19,361 nucleotides of DNA from JBOGZD01 sp050697155. Its GTDB lineage: Bacteria > Actinomycetota > Thermoleophilia > Solirubrobacterales > 70-9. The stretch spans positions 1-19,361 of the forward strand of contig JBOGZD010000055.1 in the NCBI GenBank assembly GCA_050697155.1, read 5' to 3'. Positions 12,767-18,572 of this stretch are shown in pieces. Position numbers and translations under genes: made by a program. The stretch's first letter is position 1. Each line of letters begins with the position of its first letter. Below the pieces are notes generated by a model. That model was not told the DNA's origin. It did no database searches and worked only from the letters and a program-made list of their open reading frames with translations.

Positions 12767-14014
12767 ATGTCTTTCGCCGATCTCGGCGTATCGCGTCCGG
12801 TTACGGACGCACTCAGAAAGCGCGGGATCACCGCGCCGTTCGCGGTCCAGGAGCTCGTCATCGAAGACGTGCTCGCCGGCCGTGACGTCCTCGTCCAGTC
12901 GCCCACCGGGTCGGGCAAGACGCTCGCCTTCGGCGTGCCGATCGTCGACCTGATCGACGCGCGGTCGCGCCGCCCGGCGGCGTTGATCCTGGCCCCGACC
13001 CGCGAGCTCGCTCTGCAGATCGTCGACGAGCTCGGCGACGTCGCCCGCGCCAGGGCGCTCTCCGTCGCCCCCGTGTACGGCGGCGTCGGCATGGAGCGCC
13101 AGGCAAAGCGCGCCGCCCGCGCCCACATCGTCGTCGCCACTCCGGGGCGCCTCGAGGACTACCTCCAGCGCGGCGATCTCACCCTCGACCACGTCCAGGT
13201 GCTGGTCATCGACGAGGCAGACCGGATGCTCGACATGGGCTTCAAGCCCGCGGTCGACCGGATCGTCGCTCAAACCCCAAAGCAGCGCCAGACCCTCTTC
13301 TTCTCCGCCACGCTCGAGGCCGCGGCCGGCAAGGTGGCGCGGGCCTACACCCGCGACGCCCGCCGCCACGTGCACGAGCCGGTCGAGGAGGATGAGGGCG
13401 AGGTCTCACACCGCTTCGTCCACCTTCCCCATGAGGCGAAGGTGGGCGCGCTGGTCGACGAGCTGCGTGACTCAGAACGCGGCCGGACGCTCGTCTTCGT
13501 GCGCACGAAGCGCGGCGCCGACCGGCTGGTCAAGCGGCTCGGCCAGCAAAAGCTGCACGCCGTCGCCATGCACGGCAACAAGTCCCAAAGCCAGCGCCAG
13601 CGGGCGCTGGCGCGATTCGAGGCCGGCGACGTCGACACCCTCGTCGCCACCGACGTCGCCGCGCGCGGGATCGATGTCACCGACATCACCCACGTGATCA
13701 ACTACGACGCCCCTGGCGACCGCGACGCCTACGTGCACCGGATCGGGCGCACCGCTCGCGCCGGCGCCAGCGGCGCCGGGATCAGCTTCGTCCTCCCCGA
13801 CCAGCGGGCCGAGATGCGCAGGATCGCATCGAGCCTCGGGCTGGCCGAGGAGTTCGACCGCCACGGCGAGGCGCGCTCGCACAACGGCGGCTCGCGCTCG
13901 AACCGCTCGAATGGTTCGAACCGCGCGAACGCGAGCCGGGCGCCGAAGCACCGCGGGCGGCGTGCGCGCCACGCGAAGCATCCCGGGCGCGGGCGTTCCC
14001 GGCCCCGCTCCTGA
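12767..14014 (+). CDS. DEAD-box ATP-dependent RNA helicase
   Basis: The 415-residue protein has all helicase motifs in order: Q motif region ITAPFAVQELVI, motif I SPTGSGKT, Ia PTRELAL, Ib TPGRL, II IDEADRMLDMGF, III SAT, then IV-VI including ATDVAARGID and HRIGRTARAG. It unwinds short RNA duplexes with ATP. The last 50 residues are a basic, Arg/Asn/Ser-rich tail typical of RhlE/DeaD-type helicases that bind structured RNA. The ATG at 12767 follows AAGGAG with 9 bases between. The long leader upstream and the adjacent csp gene suggest cold-induced expression. Upstream in-frame codons back to 12719 lie in the leader and are not taken as coding. Confidence 0.95.
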   Translation: MSFADLGVSRPVTDALRKRGITAPFAVQELVIEDVLAGRDVLVQSPTGSGKTLAFGVPIVDLIDARSRRPAALILAPTRELALQIVDELGDVARARALSVAPVYGGVGMERQAKRAARAHIVVATPGRLEDYLQRGDLTLDHVQVLVIDEADRMLDMGFKPAVDRIVAQTPKQRQTLFFSATLEAAAGKVARAYTRDARRHVHEPVEEDEGEVSHRFVHLPHEAKVGALVDELRDSERGRTLVFVRTKRGADRLVKRLGQQKLHAVAMHGNKSQSQRQRALARFEAGDVDTLVATDVAARGIDVTDITHVINYDAPGDRDAYVHRIGRTARAGASGAGISFVLPDQRAEMRRIASSLGLAEEFDRHGEARSHNGGSRSNRSNGSNRANASRAPKHRGRRARHAKHPGRGRSRPRS

Positions 14015-14046
14015 GCGGCCCCGTTCGCCGAAAAGGCATAAGAAAA

Positions 14047-14072
14047 GCCGGGGCGCCCTCGGGCGCCCCGGC
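14047..14072 (-). terminator. Intrinsic terminator of csp copy 1, facing the helicase gene
   Basis: A GC-rich hairpin with arms CCGGGGCGCC and GGCGCCCCGG lies between the two convergent genes. On the minus strand it is followed by CTTTTCTTAT, a proper T-rich tail for the csp gene. On the plus strand no T-tract follows, though the hairpin may still help end the helicase transcript. Confidence 0.75.
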
Positions 14073-14095
14073 CTCGCTCAACTCAAGCGCTGCGC

Positions 14096-14299
14096 CTAGA
14101 CCGTCTGGACGTTGGCGGCGCGGGGCCCCTTGTCGCTGGCCTCGGTCTCGAAGGAGACCTTGGCTCCCTCGTCGAGGGAGCGAAAGCCCTCGCCCTGAAT
14201 GGCGCTCTGGTGGACGAAGAGGTCCTTCGAGCCGTCATCGGGGGTGATGAAGCCGAAGCCCTTGTCCGGGTTGAACCACTTGACGGTTCCGTTTGGCAT
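14096..14299 (-). CDS. cspA: CspA-family cold-shock protein (copy 1)
   Basis: The 67-residue protein MPNGTVKWFNPDKGFGFI ... DLFVHQSAI is a complete cold-shock domain, a five-stranded OB-fold that binds single-stranded RNA and melts secondary structure. RNP1 is KGFGFI and RNP2 is DLFVH. The start is the second of two in-frame ATGs: it has GGAGG five bases upstream and gives the normal family N-terminus. The first ATG, 12 bases earlier, lies inside the hairpin that covers the ribosome binding site. The protein differs from copy 2 at only four positions. It is transcribed from a separate promoter, with a leader of about 100 nt. Confidence 0.95.
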   Translation of the reverse strand: MPNGTVKWFNPDKGFGFITPDDGSKDLFVHQSAIQGEGFRSLDEGAKVSFETEASDKGPRAANVQTV

Positions 14300-14304
14300 G
14301 GAGT

Positions 14305-14337
14305 CCTCCATGGTCTATGTGCTGCGAACCACGGAGG
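14305..14337 (-). promoter_or_regulatory. Ribosome-binding-site-sequestering hairpin in the csp copy 1 leader
   Basis: On the minus strand CCTCCGTGG (14337-14329) pairs with CCATGGAGG (14313-14305): nine base pairs including one G-U, around a 15-base loop. The 3' arm contains the Shine-Dalgarno GGAGG and the decoy ATG. Copy 2 keeps both arms exactly and changes only the loop. This is the layout of a translational switch such as an RNA thermosensor; activity is not shown. Confidence 0.65.
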
Positions 14338-14372
14338 CTGTGAAACCGAGAACGAGGCTGCGGGCACGATTT

Positions 14373-14392
14373 GCCGGGCGATAACGCCCGGC
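14373..14392. repeat. Strong hairpin between PAP2 and csp copy 1
   Basis: GCCGGGCG and CGCCCGGC form a perfect 8-bp stem with a 4-base loop. It sits 36 bases downstream of the PAP2 stop and close to the predicted csp copy 1 transcript start. It could be a PAP2 terminator (no T-tract) or a stabilising 5' hairpin on the csp mRNA. Confidence 0.45.
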
Positions 14393-14404
14393 CTGTATGT
14401 AACT

Positions 14405-14413
14405 ACGGTAGCA
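14405..14413 (-). promoter_or_regulatory. Extended -10 promoter of csp copy 1
   Basis: On the minus strand the sequence is TGCTACCGT, identical to the helicase promoter at 12650-12658. Predicted transcript start is about 14398, giving a 5' leader of about 99 nt. A possible upstream TTGCCC does not have standard spacing. Confidence 0.45.
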
Positions 14414-14427
14414 AGGGCAATTTGCGA

Positions 14428-15075
14428 TCAGCCGATCGGCCGAAGCTGCGGCGCCGGCAGCCGGGAGCACGCGGCCCAGGACCCGGCGACGACCAGCCCC
14501 CCGGTGAGCCAGCCGGCGAGGACGTCGGTCGGGTAGTGGGCACCGAGGTAGATGCGGGAGAGGCCGACCAGGGCGACGACCGTCCCGGCGGCGGCGAAGG
14601 CGACCCCGGGACGCAGCCGGCCGCGCCACAGGCTGGTCGCGATCAGGGCGAGCATCACGTAGAGGGCCACGGCGCTCGCCGAGTGGGCGCTGGGAAAGCT
14701 CCATCCCGACGGGTCGGTGACTGCCATCTCCTCGGCGGGGCGCGGGCGGCTGACGATCCCCTTGGCGAGCGCGACCACCATCTGGGTTCCGAGCACGGCG
14801 ACCGCGAGCGCGACCGCCCCGCGCCAGTGGCGAAGCGCGATCAGCGCCGCCACGGCGACAGCGGTCAGCAGCAACACGGTCATGGTGCCGCCGAGCTCGG
14901 TGAGGCCGAAGACGACATCGGTGAGCCAGCCGACCGTCGAGCCGTGGATCGCGCGGGCGAGCTCGAGCTCGAGCCTGGTGACGACCGACACCTCGACCAG
15001 CGCGACAACCACCCCGGCGCCGACGAGCAGGCGCCCGTGCGCGGTTCCGGCCAGCTGTCGAAGCATCTCTCGCAT
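14428..15075 (-). CDS. PAP2-superfamily membrane phosphatase
   Basis: The 215-residue protein has five or six hydrophobic segments and the three phosphatase signature motifs: KGIVSRPRP near 105, PSAHS near 128 (PSGH in most members) and SRIYLGAHYPTDVLAG near 172. The catalytic His residues and Asp are present. PAP2 enzymes dephosphorylate lipid phosphates such as phosphatidic acid or undecaprenyl pyrophosphate at the outer face of the membrane. It lies between the csp gene and another membrane-protein gene on the same strand, with 144 bases upstream containing no recognised feature. The exact lipid substrate cannot be told. Confidence 0.9.
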   Translation of the reverse strand: MREMLRQLAGTAHGRLLVGAGVVVALVEVSVVTRLELELARAIHGSTVGWLTDVVFGLTELGGTMTVLLLTAVAVAALIALRHWRGAVALAVAVLGTQMVVALAKGIVSRPRPAEEMAVTDPSGWSFPSAHSASAVALYVMLALIATSLWRGRLRPGVAFAAAGTVVALVGLSRIYLGAHYPTDVLAGWLTGGLVVAGSWAACSRLPAPQLRPIG

Positions 15076-15219
15076 CCGTCCTCGCGCCGAAGCCGAGCAT
15101 CGTTCGATGAATCGATGATGAAATCGACCCCTCGCCCCGTCGGCTTGAGTCGCCGATCGCCTACCCGGCGAGCGCGCCGGCTACACACCGGCCGCCGCCG
15201 GCCGCGAGCGACGATCGAG

Positions 15220-15939
15220 TCAGCGGCGGGTGACGCGGTGGAGGACGATCAGGTAGGTGCCGATCAGAAACGGCTCCGCGGCGAGCTTGAGGCTCTCCTC
15301 CGCGACGAACTCCCAGGTGCTCACGGCGAGGGTCGAGTCGAGCACCTGCGAGGCGGTCCCGAGCGCGACCCCGATCGCGAGCGGGACCAGGGCCGCCGGG
15401 TATGCCAGCAGCGCCCGACCGTAGCGAAGCAGGACGGCGCCGGCGGCGAGCAGCACCGCGGTGAGCAGGAACGCGTCGAGGTCCTTGAACCCCGCCGGCG
15501 CGAGGAAGCCGAGCGAGTGCAGCGCGTCGCTGGCGAAGATCGTCAGCTGGGTCGCCTCGTCGATCGCGAGGACGATGAACACGGCGACCGAGGCGCCCCA
15601 GAGGTTGTCGAGCCGCAGCCGCCGCGCGCCGATCAGCGCCCGGTGGATGGCCCAGGCGATGACCGCGACGAAGGCGAGCTGGGCGACGCTCAGCCAGGTG
15701 CCGGGCATCAGCTCGCGGAAGGGCTCGGCCGGATCGGCGAACACGACCTCGCCGGCGGCGACGAAGACGCCGATCAGCAGCAGGTTGGCGAGGAACAGCC
15801 CGCCGATCGCCAGGTAGGGCCGTTCGGACGCCCGACTCGCGAGCCTGAGGGCGCGATCGATGAGCCAGGTTCGCCCCCCGGGAACCTCCGTGGCCTCGCC
15901 TGCATAGGCGGGCCGTCGTGACCCTGGTCGCAGCTGCAT
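15220..15939 (-). CDS. Multi-pass membrane protein of unknown function
   Basis: From the ATG at 15939 the 239-residue product has about six hydrophobic segments, for example YLAIGGLFLANLLLIGVFVA, LSVAQLAFVAVIAWAI, SVAVFIVLAIDEATQ, FLLTAVLLAAGAVLL, YPAALVPLAIGVALG and LIGTYLIVLHRV. Charged residues inside or next to helices (AIDEATQ and AEESLKLAAEPF) may be functional. No family is recognised. An open frame continues upstream to 16065 but crosses the csp copy 2 terminator, so the shorter start is preferred. It is probably independent of PAP2, with 144 bases between them. Confidence 0.7.
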   Translation of the reverse strand: MQLRPGSRRPAYAGEATEVPGGRTWLIDRALRLASRASERPYLAIGGLFLANLLLIGVFVAAGEVVFADPAEPFRELMPGTWLSVAQLAFVAVIAWAIHRALIGARRLRLDNLWGASVAVFIVLAIDEATQLTIFASDALHSLGFLAPAGFKDLDAFLLTAVLLAAGAVLLRYGRALLAYPAALVPLAIGVALGTASQVLDSTLAVSTWEFVAEESLKLAAEPFLIGTYLIVLHRVTRR

Positions 15940-16012
15940 CTTGCCCCCGTGCTCGGCCTCGCCGAGGCACGCACTCCGTTCAGTTATACGCCCAACGGCG
16001 GCGTTACACAAA

Positions 16013-16050
16013 GGGCGCAAGATCCAGCCCACCGGGCTGGCCCTGCGCCC
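16013..16050 (-). terminator. Two-part terminator hairpin of csp copy 2
   Basis: An outer stem GGGCGCA/TGCGCCC (16013-16019 with 16044-16050) encloses an inner stem CCAGCCC/GGGCTGG (16024-16040). On the minus strand TTTGTGT follows. It lies 24 bases after the csp copy 2 stop. Confidence 0.7.
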
Positions 16051-16074
16051 CCGCGCGTCGTTCAAGCGCTTTGC

Positions 16075-16278
16075 CTAGACGGTCTGGACGTTCGCGGCCC
16101 GCGGGCCCTTGTCGCTTTCCTCGGTCTCGAAGGAGACCTTGTCGCCTTCGCTCAGCGAGCGAAAGCCCTCGCCCTGGATGGCGCTCTGGTGGACGAAGAG
16201 GTCCTTTCCGCCGTCATCGGGGGTGATGAAGCCGAAGCCCTTGTCCGGGTTGAACCACTTGACCGTTCCGTTTGGCAT
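16075..16278 (-). CDS. cspA: CspA-family cold-shock protein (copy 2)
   Basis: The 67-residue product is identical to the csp at 14096-14299 except at four positions (24, 43, 46 and 54). It has the same RNP1 (KGFGFI) and RNP2 (DLFVH). The start is again the second in-frame ATG, next to GGAGG. The near identity extends about 70 bases into the leader, so this is a recent duplication or gene conversion that included the regulatory RNA, while terminators and far-upstream sequence differ. It is divergent from the zinc-ribbon/HTH gene at 16553. Confidence 0.95.
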   Translation of the reverse strand: MPNGTVKWFNPDKGFGFITPDDGGKDLFVHQSAIQGEGFRSLSEGDKVSFETEESDKGPRAANVQTV

Positions 16279-16283
16279 GGAGT

Positions 16284-16318
16284 CCTCCATGGTCTTTGTG
16301 CGCTGCGAACCACGGAGG
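16284..16318 (-). promoter_or_regulatory. Ribosome-binding-site-sequestering hairpin in the csp copy 2 leader
   Basis: CCTCCGTGG (16318-16310, minus strand) pairs with CCATGGAGG (16292-16284) around a 17-base loop, 2 bases longer than in copy 1. The arms are identical to copy 1. The Shine-Dalgarno GGAGG lies in the 3' arm, as in copy 1. Confidence 0.65.
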
Positions 16319-16385
16319 TTGTGAAACCGAGAACGAGGCTGCTGGCACGTTTTCTCTGAGCGGATGCCCAGTTCTGTCGCCGGGC

Positions 16386-16394
16386 ACCGTAGCA
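16386..16394 (-). promoter_or_regulatory. Extended -10 promoter of csp copy 2
   Basis: The minus strand reads TGCTACGGT, one base different from the copy 1 promoter. Predicted start about 16379 gives a leader of about 100 nt, equal to copy 1. The plus-strand promoter of the divergent gene lies only about 20 bp away, so the two probably share or compete for polymerase. Confidence 0.45.
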
Positions 16395-16410
16395 GCATGA
16401 ATCGGCTACC

Positions 16411-16419
16411 TGATACCTT
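16411..16419 (+). promoter_or_regulatory. Extended -10 promoter of the zinc-ribbon/HTH transcript
   Basis: TGATACCTT has TG, one base, then TACCTT (16414-16419), aligned with TGCTACCGT of the helicase promoter. Sequence similarity to the helicase upstream region starts about here. Predicted transcript start is about 16426. Confidence 0.5.
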
Positions 16420-16425
16420 CAATGG

Positions 16426-16523
16426 CGTCGGGCGTCCGCTCTGACGCCTGAGGAGTTCCCTCTTCCCGTGCACTCGTGAGTGCGTCCGGGGCAGGATTCC
16501 CAACCACTCGCCAGGAGTTGCAC
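16426..16523 (+). promoter_or_regulatory. Structured 5' leader, copy 2 (upstream of zinc-ribbon/HTH gene)
   Basis: This is homologous to the helicase leader. The 25-nt block at 16466-16490 is identical. The upstream hairpin is GGCGTC/GACGCC here, with different bases but the same position, so pairing is kept. GTGCACTC (16468-16475) can pair with GAGTTGCAC (16515-16523), and GTGAGTG (16476-16482) with CACTCGC (16505-16511), where an A-U pair of copy 1 becomes G-U. The competing local hairpin GCACTC/GAGTGC is 16470-16483. Confidence 0.6.
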
Positions 16524-16556
16524 TTGCCTTCACAAGCAGTCAGGCGGCGTCGATGA
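16524..16556 (+). CDS. Possible 10-codon upstream ORF (TTG start)
   Basis: A TTG six bases after the leader Shine-Dalgarno (AGGAG, 16513-16517) opens a frame of ten codons, MPSQAVRRRR, whose TGA overlaps the ATG of the zinc-ribbon gene (ATGA at 16553-16556). The main ATG has only a weak ribosome binding site of its own, so it may depend on coupling. This is too short to be sure it is translated. Confidence 0.35.
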   Translation: MPSQAVRRRR

Positions 16557-16909
16557 GCACCGCGACGAAGACGCGCAAGACCCAGGCCGATGCCTGGCTC
16601 TGTGCCCGCTGTGAGATGACGATCCGCTGGATGGCCGGCCACGAGCCGACCGGTCCGCCGGCCGGTTGGGCGACCGAGGACGGCGAGACCTACTGCCTCG
16701 CCTGCCGGCGCGATCGCGCCGCCGAGGCGGCGGTTTGCACCGACGCGACGATCGAGGACCGCGCCAAGCAACGCCGCGCAGCGCTGCTCGCGTTCGAGAT
16801 CGAGCGCGACCCCGAGCGCCCCAACGGCGAGATCGCCCGCGCGGTCCGCTGCTCGGTGCCGGCCGTGGTCAAGGCCCGCAAGGCACTCGGCAAGAGCGCC
16901 AAGGCCTAG
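16553..16909 (+). CDS. Zinc-ribbon plus helix-turn-helix protein
   Basis: The 118-residue protein has two CxxC pairs, CARC at 17-20 and CLAC at 48-51, which should bind one zinc ion as a ribbon. The C-terminal part, ERPNGEIARAVRCSVPAVVKARKAL near 88-112, reads as a helix-turn-helix (GEIARAVxCSxPxVxKARK). A small DNA- or RNA-binding regulator is the likely role. I recognise no named family. It shares its leader type with the DEAD-box helicase and is divergent from a csp gene, so it probably belongs to the same stress response. The gene ends about 115 bases before a strong hairpin. Confidence 0.75.
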   Translation: MSTATKTRKTQADAWLCARCEMTIRWMAGHEPTGPPAGWATEDGETYCLACRRDRAAEAAVCTDATIEDRAKQRRAALLAFEIERDPERPNGEIARAVRCSVPAVVKARKALGKSAKA

Positions 16910-17022
16910 CTCCCCACCGTTCACACGATAGGTTCGCCGTGCGCGTGCCCGGCGCGGGTGCACCCCCCCGCGGCGGCACGAAGGTGAGGCCGTCGATCGC
17001 GAAGGGAGTATGTTCGTAGGAA

Positions 17023-17070
17023 GGGCGCCCGTCTCTATTCCCTCCCTGGGAGACGGGTGCCCGTCTTCTT
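17023..17070 (+). terminator. Long hairpin followed by a T-rich tail
   Basis: GGGCGCCCGTCTC (17023-17035) pairs with GAGACGGGTGCCC (17050-17062): 13 bp with one G-U, around a 14-base loop, followed by GTCTTCTTGTC. It can end the zinc-ribbon/HTH transcript. A TATGTT at 17009-17014 could also make it a separate short RNA of about 50 nt. Confidence 0.6.
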
Positions 17071-17095
17071 GTCGGCGCTCGGGCGCAGGGCGGTT

Positions 17096-17118
17096 CGCCG
17101 GGCGGTGTCAGCCCGGCG
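17096..17118 (-). terminator. Putative terminator of the HesB-like operon
   Basis: CGCCGGGC (17096-17103) and GCCCGGCG (17111-17118) form an 8-bp stem with a 7-base loop, 20 bases after the stop codon at 17138 on the minus strand. No T-tract follows, so confidence is limited. Confidence 0.4.
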
Positions 17119-17137
17119 CCTCCCTGCCGGTTGCCGC

Positions 17138-17449
17138 TTAGTCCGCTCCGTCGGCCTCGATCCGGGGCTGGAGGCTGAAGCGGACCTCGTTCCCCTCGAG
17201 CTCGGCATCGAGGACCATGCCGTCGAGGTAGGCGTCGATGCCCGACTCCAGGTAGATCGAGTGCTCGGCGAGCTCCTCGTCGTCGGGCTCGGGGGCGGGG
17301 ACGACGGTGAGCTCGAGATCCGAGGACGGTCCGCCGCCGTTCTGGGTCACCGTCGCGACCGCGATCCGCAGCCCGGCCTCGTCGGGAAGACCGGGCTGCG
17401 AGACCAGTTCGTCTACGGCGTGCGCGGCGGTTTGCGTAATCGCGAGCAC
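17138..17449 (-). CDS. HesB/IscA-like protein lacking cysteines
   Basis: From the GTG at 17449 the 103-residue product starts LAITQTAAHAVDELVSQPGLPDEAGLRIAV, the N-terminal helix and strand of HesB/IscA domains, and continues SIYLESGIDAYLDGMVLDAEL and NEVRFSLQPR. True IscA/HesB iron-sulfur carriers have three conserved cysteines; this protein has none, so it cannot hold a cluster in the usual way. The composition is very acidic. The GTG is chosen because the fold begins at once; upstream codons are a shadow of the next gene. It starts 2 bases after the 81-residue gene, so the two form an operon. Confidence 0.72.
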   Translation of the reverse strand: MLAITQTAAHAVDELVSQPGLPDEAGLRIAVATVTQNGGGPSSDLELTVVPAPEPDDEELAEHSIYLESGIDAYLDGMVLDAELEGNEVRFSLQPRIEADGAD

Positions 17450-17451
17450 CG

Positions 17452-17697
17452 TCAGTCGGCGGTGTCGCCGATGCGCTGCTTGAGCAGCGCCTTGCCCTTC
17501 TCGGCGCCCTTCTTCGACTCCGTCTGGGCGCGGCGGAAGAAGTCGGCGAGCTCGGCGTCGCCCTCGCGCTCGGCGTCCTGGATGTAGGTCTCCAGCCGCA
17601 GCGCGTTGCTCAGGCACTGCTCGGTGAACCAGATGACGTTGTAGTCCTTGTCCTTGGTGCCGGTGACCTGGCCGGTCTCGGCGGTTGCCGCCTCCAT
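17452..17697 (-). CDS. Small helical protein, conserved hypothetical
   Basis: The 81-residue product reads TGTKDKDYNVIWFTEQCLSNALRLETYIQDAEREGDAELADFFRRAQTESKKGAEKGKALL. It looks like two amphipathic helices; the YNVIWFTEQCL-x-LETYIxDAE-x-GD pattern recalls half of a ferritin-like four-helix bundle, so a dimer could form one. No metal-ligand set can be assigned. A strong ribosome binding site, AGAAGGAGG, precedes the ATG by 5 bases. It leads a two-gene operon with the HesB-like protein. Confidence 0.7.
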   Translation of the reverse strand: MEAATAETGQVTGTKDKDYNVIWFTEQCLSNALRLETYIQDAEREGDAELADFFRRAQTESKKGAEKGKALLKQRIGDTAD

Positions 17698-17792
17698 GGG
17701 GCCTCCTTCTCCTCGTCGATTGCCTTCCCCCGCTGCCTACCCGCCCTGAGGCCGAGTTAACGGGCGCTGCCCGGGGCGGGTTCGCAGCCCGG

Positions 17793-18443
17793 TCAGCGGG
17801 CGTCGACGAGGGCTGCGATCGCGCGCTGGATCGGGATCTCGCCGCCAAGCAGATCGAAGGTGAGCCCGGCGGTGCGCGGCTCATACAGCGCGGCGAGCAG
17901 CACCGCGGCGACGTCGTCGCGGGCGACCTCGCCGCCGCGCTCGAGCGGGGTGCCGAGCTCGACCCGGCCGGTGCCGGGGCGGTTGGTGAGCCGGCCCGGG
18001 CGGACGATGGTGTGGTCGAGCTTGGAGTCGCGAAGCGCCTCGTCGGCGTCGCGCTTCGCCTCGTAGTAGGGGCGCATCTGGCCCGGCCACCCGCCCCGGT
18101 CGACCCCGATCGCGCTCACCATCAGGTAGCGCGGGACCTCGGCGGCCTCGCAGGCCTCGATCAGCTTCACCGCGCCGCCGAAGTCGACCGTCCGCTTGCG
18201 CTCGGCGCCGCTCCCCGGCCCGGCGCCGGCGGCGAACACCGCCGCATCGGTGCCGGCGAGCTGCGCGGCGAGGTCCTCGTCGCGCTCGAGGTCGAAGACC
18301 ACCGCCTCGGCCCCGACCCGCTCGAGGTCGGCTGCGTGGTCGGGGTTGCGGATCAGGCCCCGAGCGCGATCGCCGCGCTCCGCCAGCAACCCGAGCAGCC
18401 GCATCGCGATCTTTCCATGGCCCCCGGCGACGACGACCTCCAT
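17793..18443 (-). CDS. SDR/NmrA-type NAD(P)-binding oxidoreductase
   Basis: The 216-residue protein begins MEVVVAGGHGKIAMRLLGLLAERG, a Rossmann nucleotide-binding loop of the atypical-SDR type (GxxGxxx). It continues with AVFAAGAGPGSG, YLMVSAIG and PYYEAKRDADEALRDS, where Y and K are spaced as in SDR catalytic pairs, and TIVRPGRLTN. Such proteins act as NAD(P)H sensors or reductases. A TAGCCT -10-like hexamer at 18453-18458 on the minus strand puts transcription within a few bases of the ATG. Substrate unknown. Confidence 0.88.
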   Translation of the reverse strand: MEVVVAGGHGKIAMRLLGLLAERGDRARGLIRNPDHAADLERVGAEAVVFDLERDEDLAAQLAGTDAAVFAAGAGPGSGAERKRTVDFGGAVKLIEACEAAEVPRYLMVSAIGVDRGGWPGQMRPYYEAKRDADEALRDSKLDHTIVRPGRLTNRPGTGRVELGTPLERGGEVARDDVAAVLLAALYEPRTAGLTFDLLGGEIPIQRAIAALVDAR

Positions 18444-18572
18444 AGACGCCGCAGGCTAGTCGCCACGCACTCGCCACGCTGTCCGACACCCGGGCTCGGG
18501 ACGAGGCTGCGGGTGACCGCGCTATGCGGGGCTAATCGGAACCTCGTGGGCCGATGGCGGCGGGACCGGCGT

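Noticed and set aside
12407..13375. 322-codon minus-strand frame crossing the helicase leader
   Set aside because: It is a shadow of the DUF2283 gene, the leader and the helicase N-terminus. The similar peptide RTHSRVHGK in this frame and near 16470 only reflects the repeated leader DNA.
14371..15921. 516-codon open frame on the plus strand
   Set aside because: It lies opposite PAP2 and the membrane protein. The translation is low-complexity (D, G, R, E rich) with no domain; high-GC third positions keep the antisense frame open.
17450..17884. Extension of the HesB-like frame to 248 codons
   Set aside because: It overlaps the 81-residue gene, which has a strong ribosome binding site, and its translation is arginine/serine-rich with no similarity to HesB.
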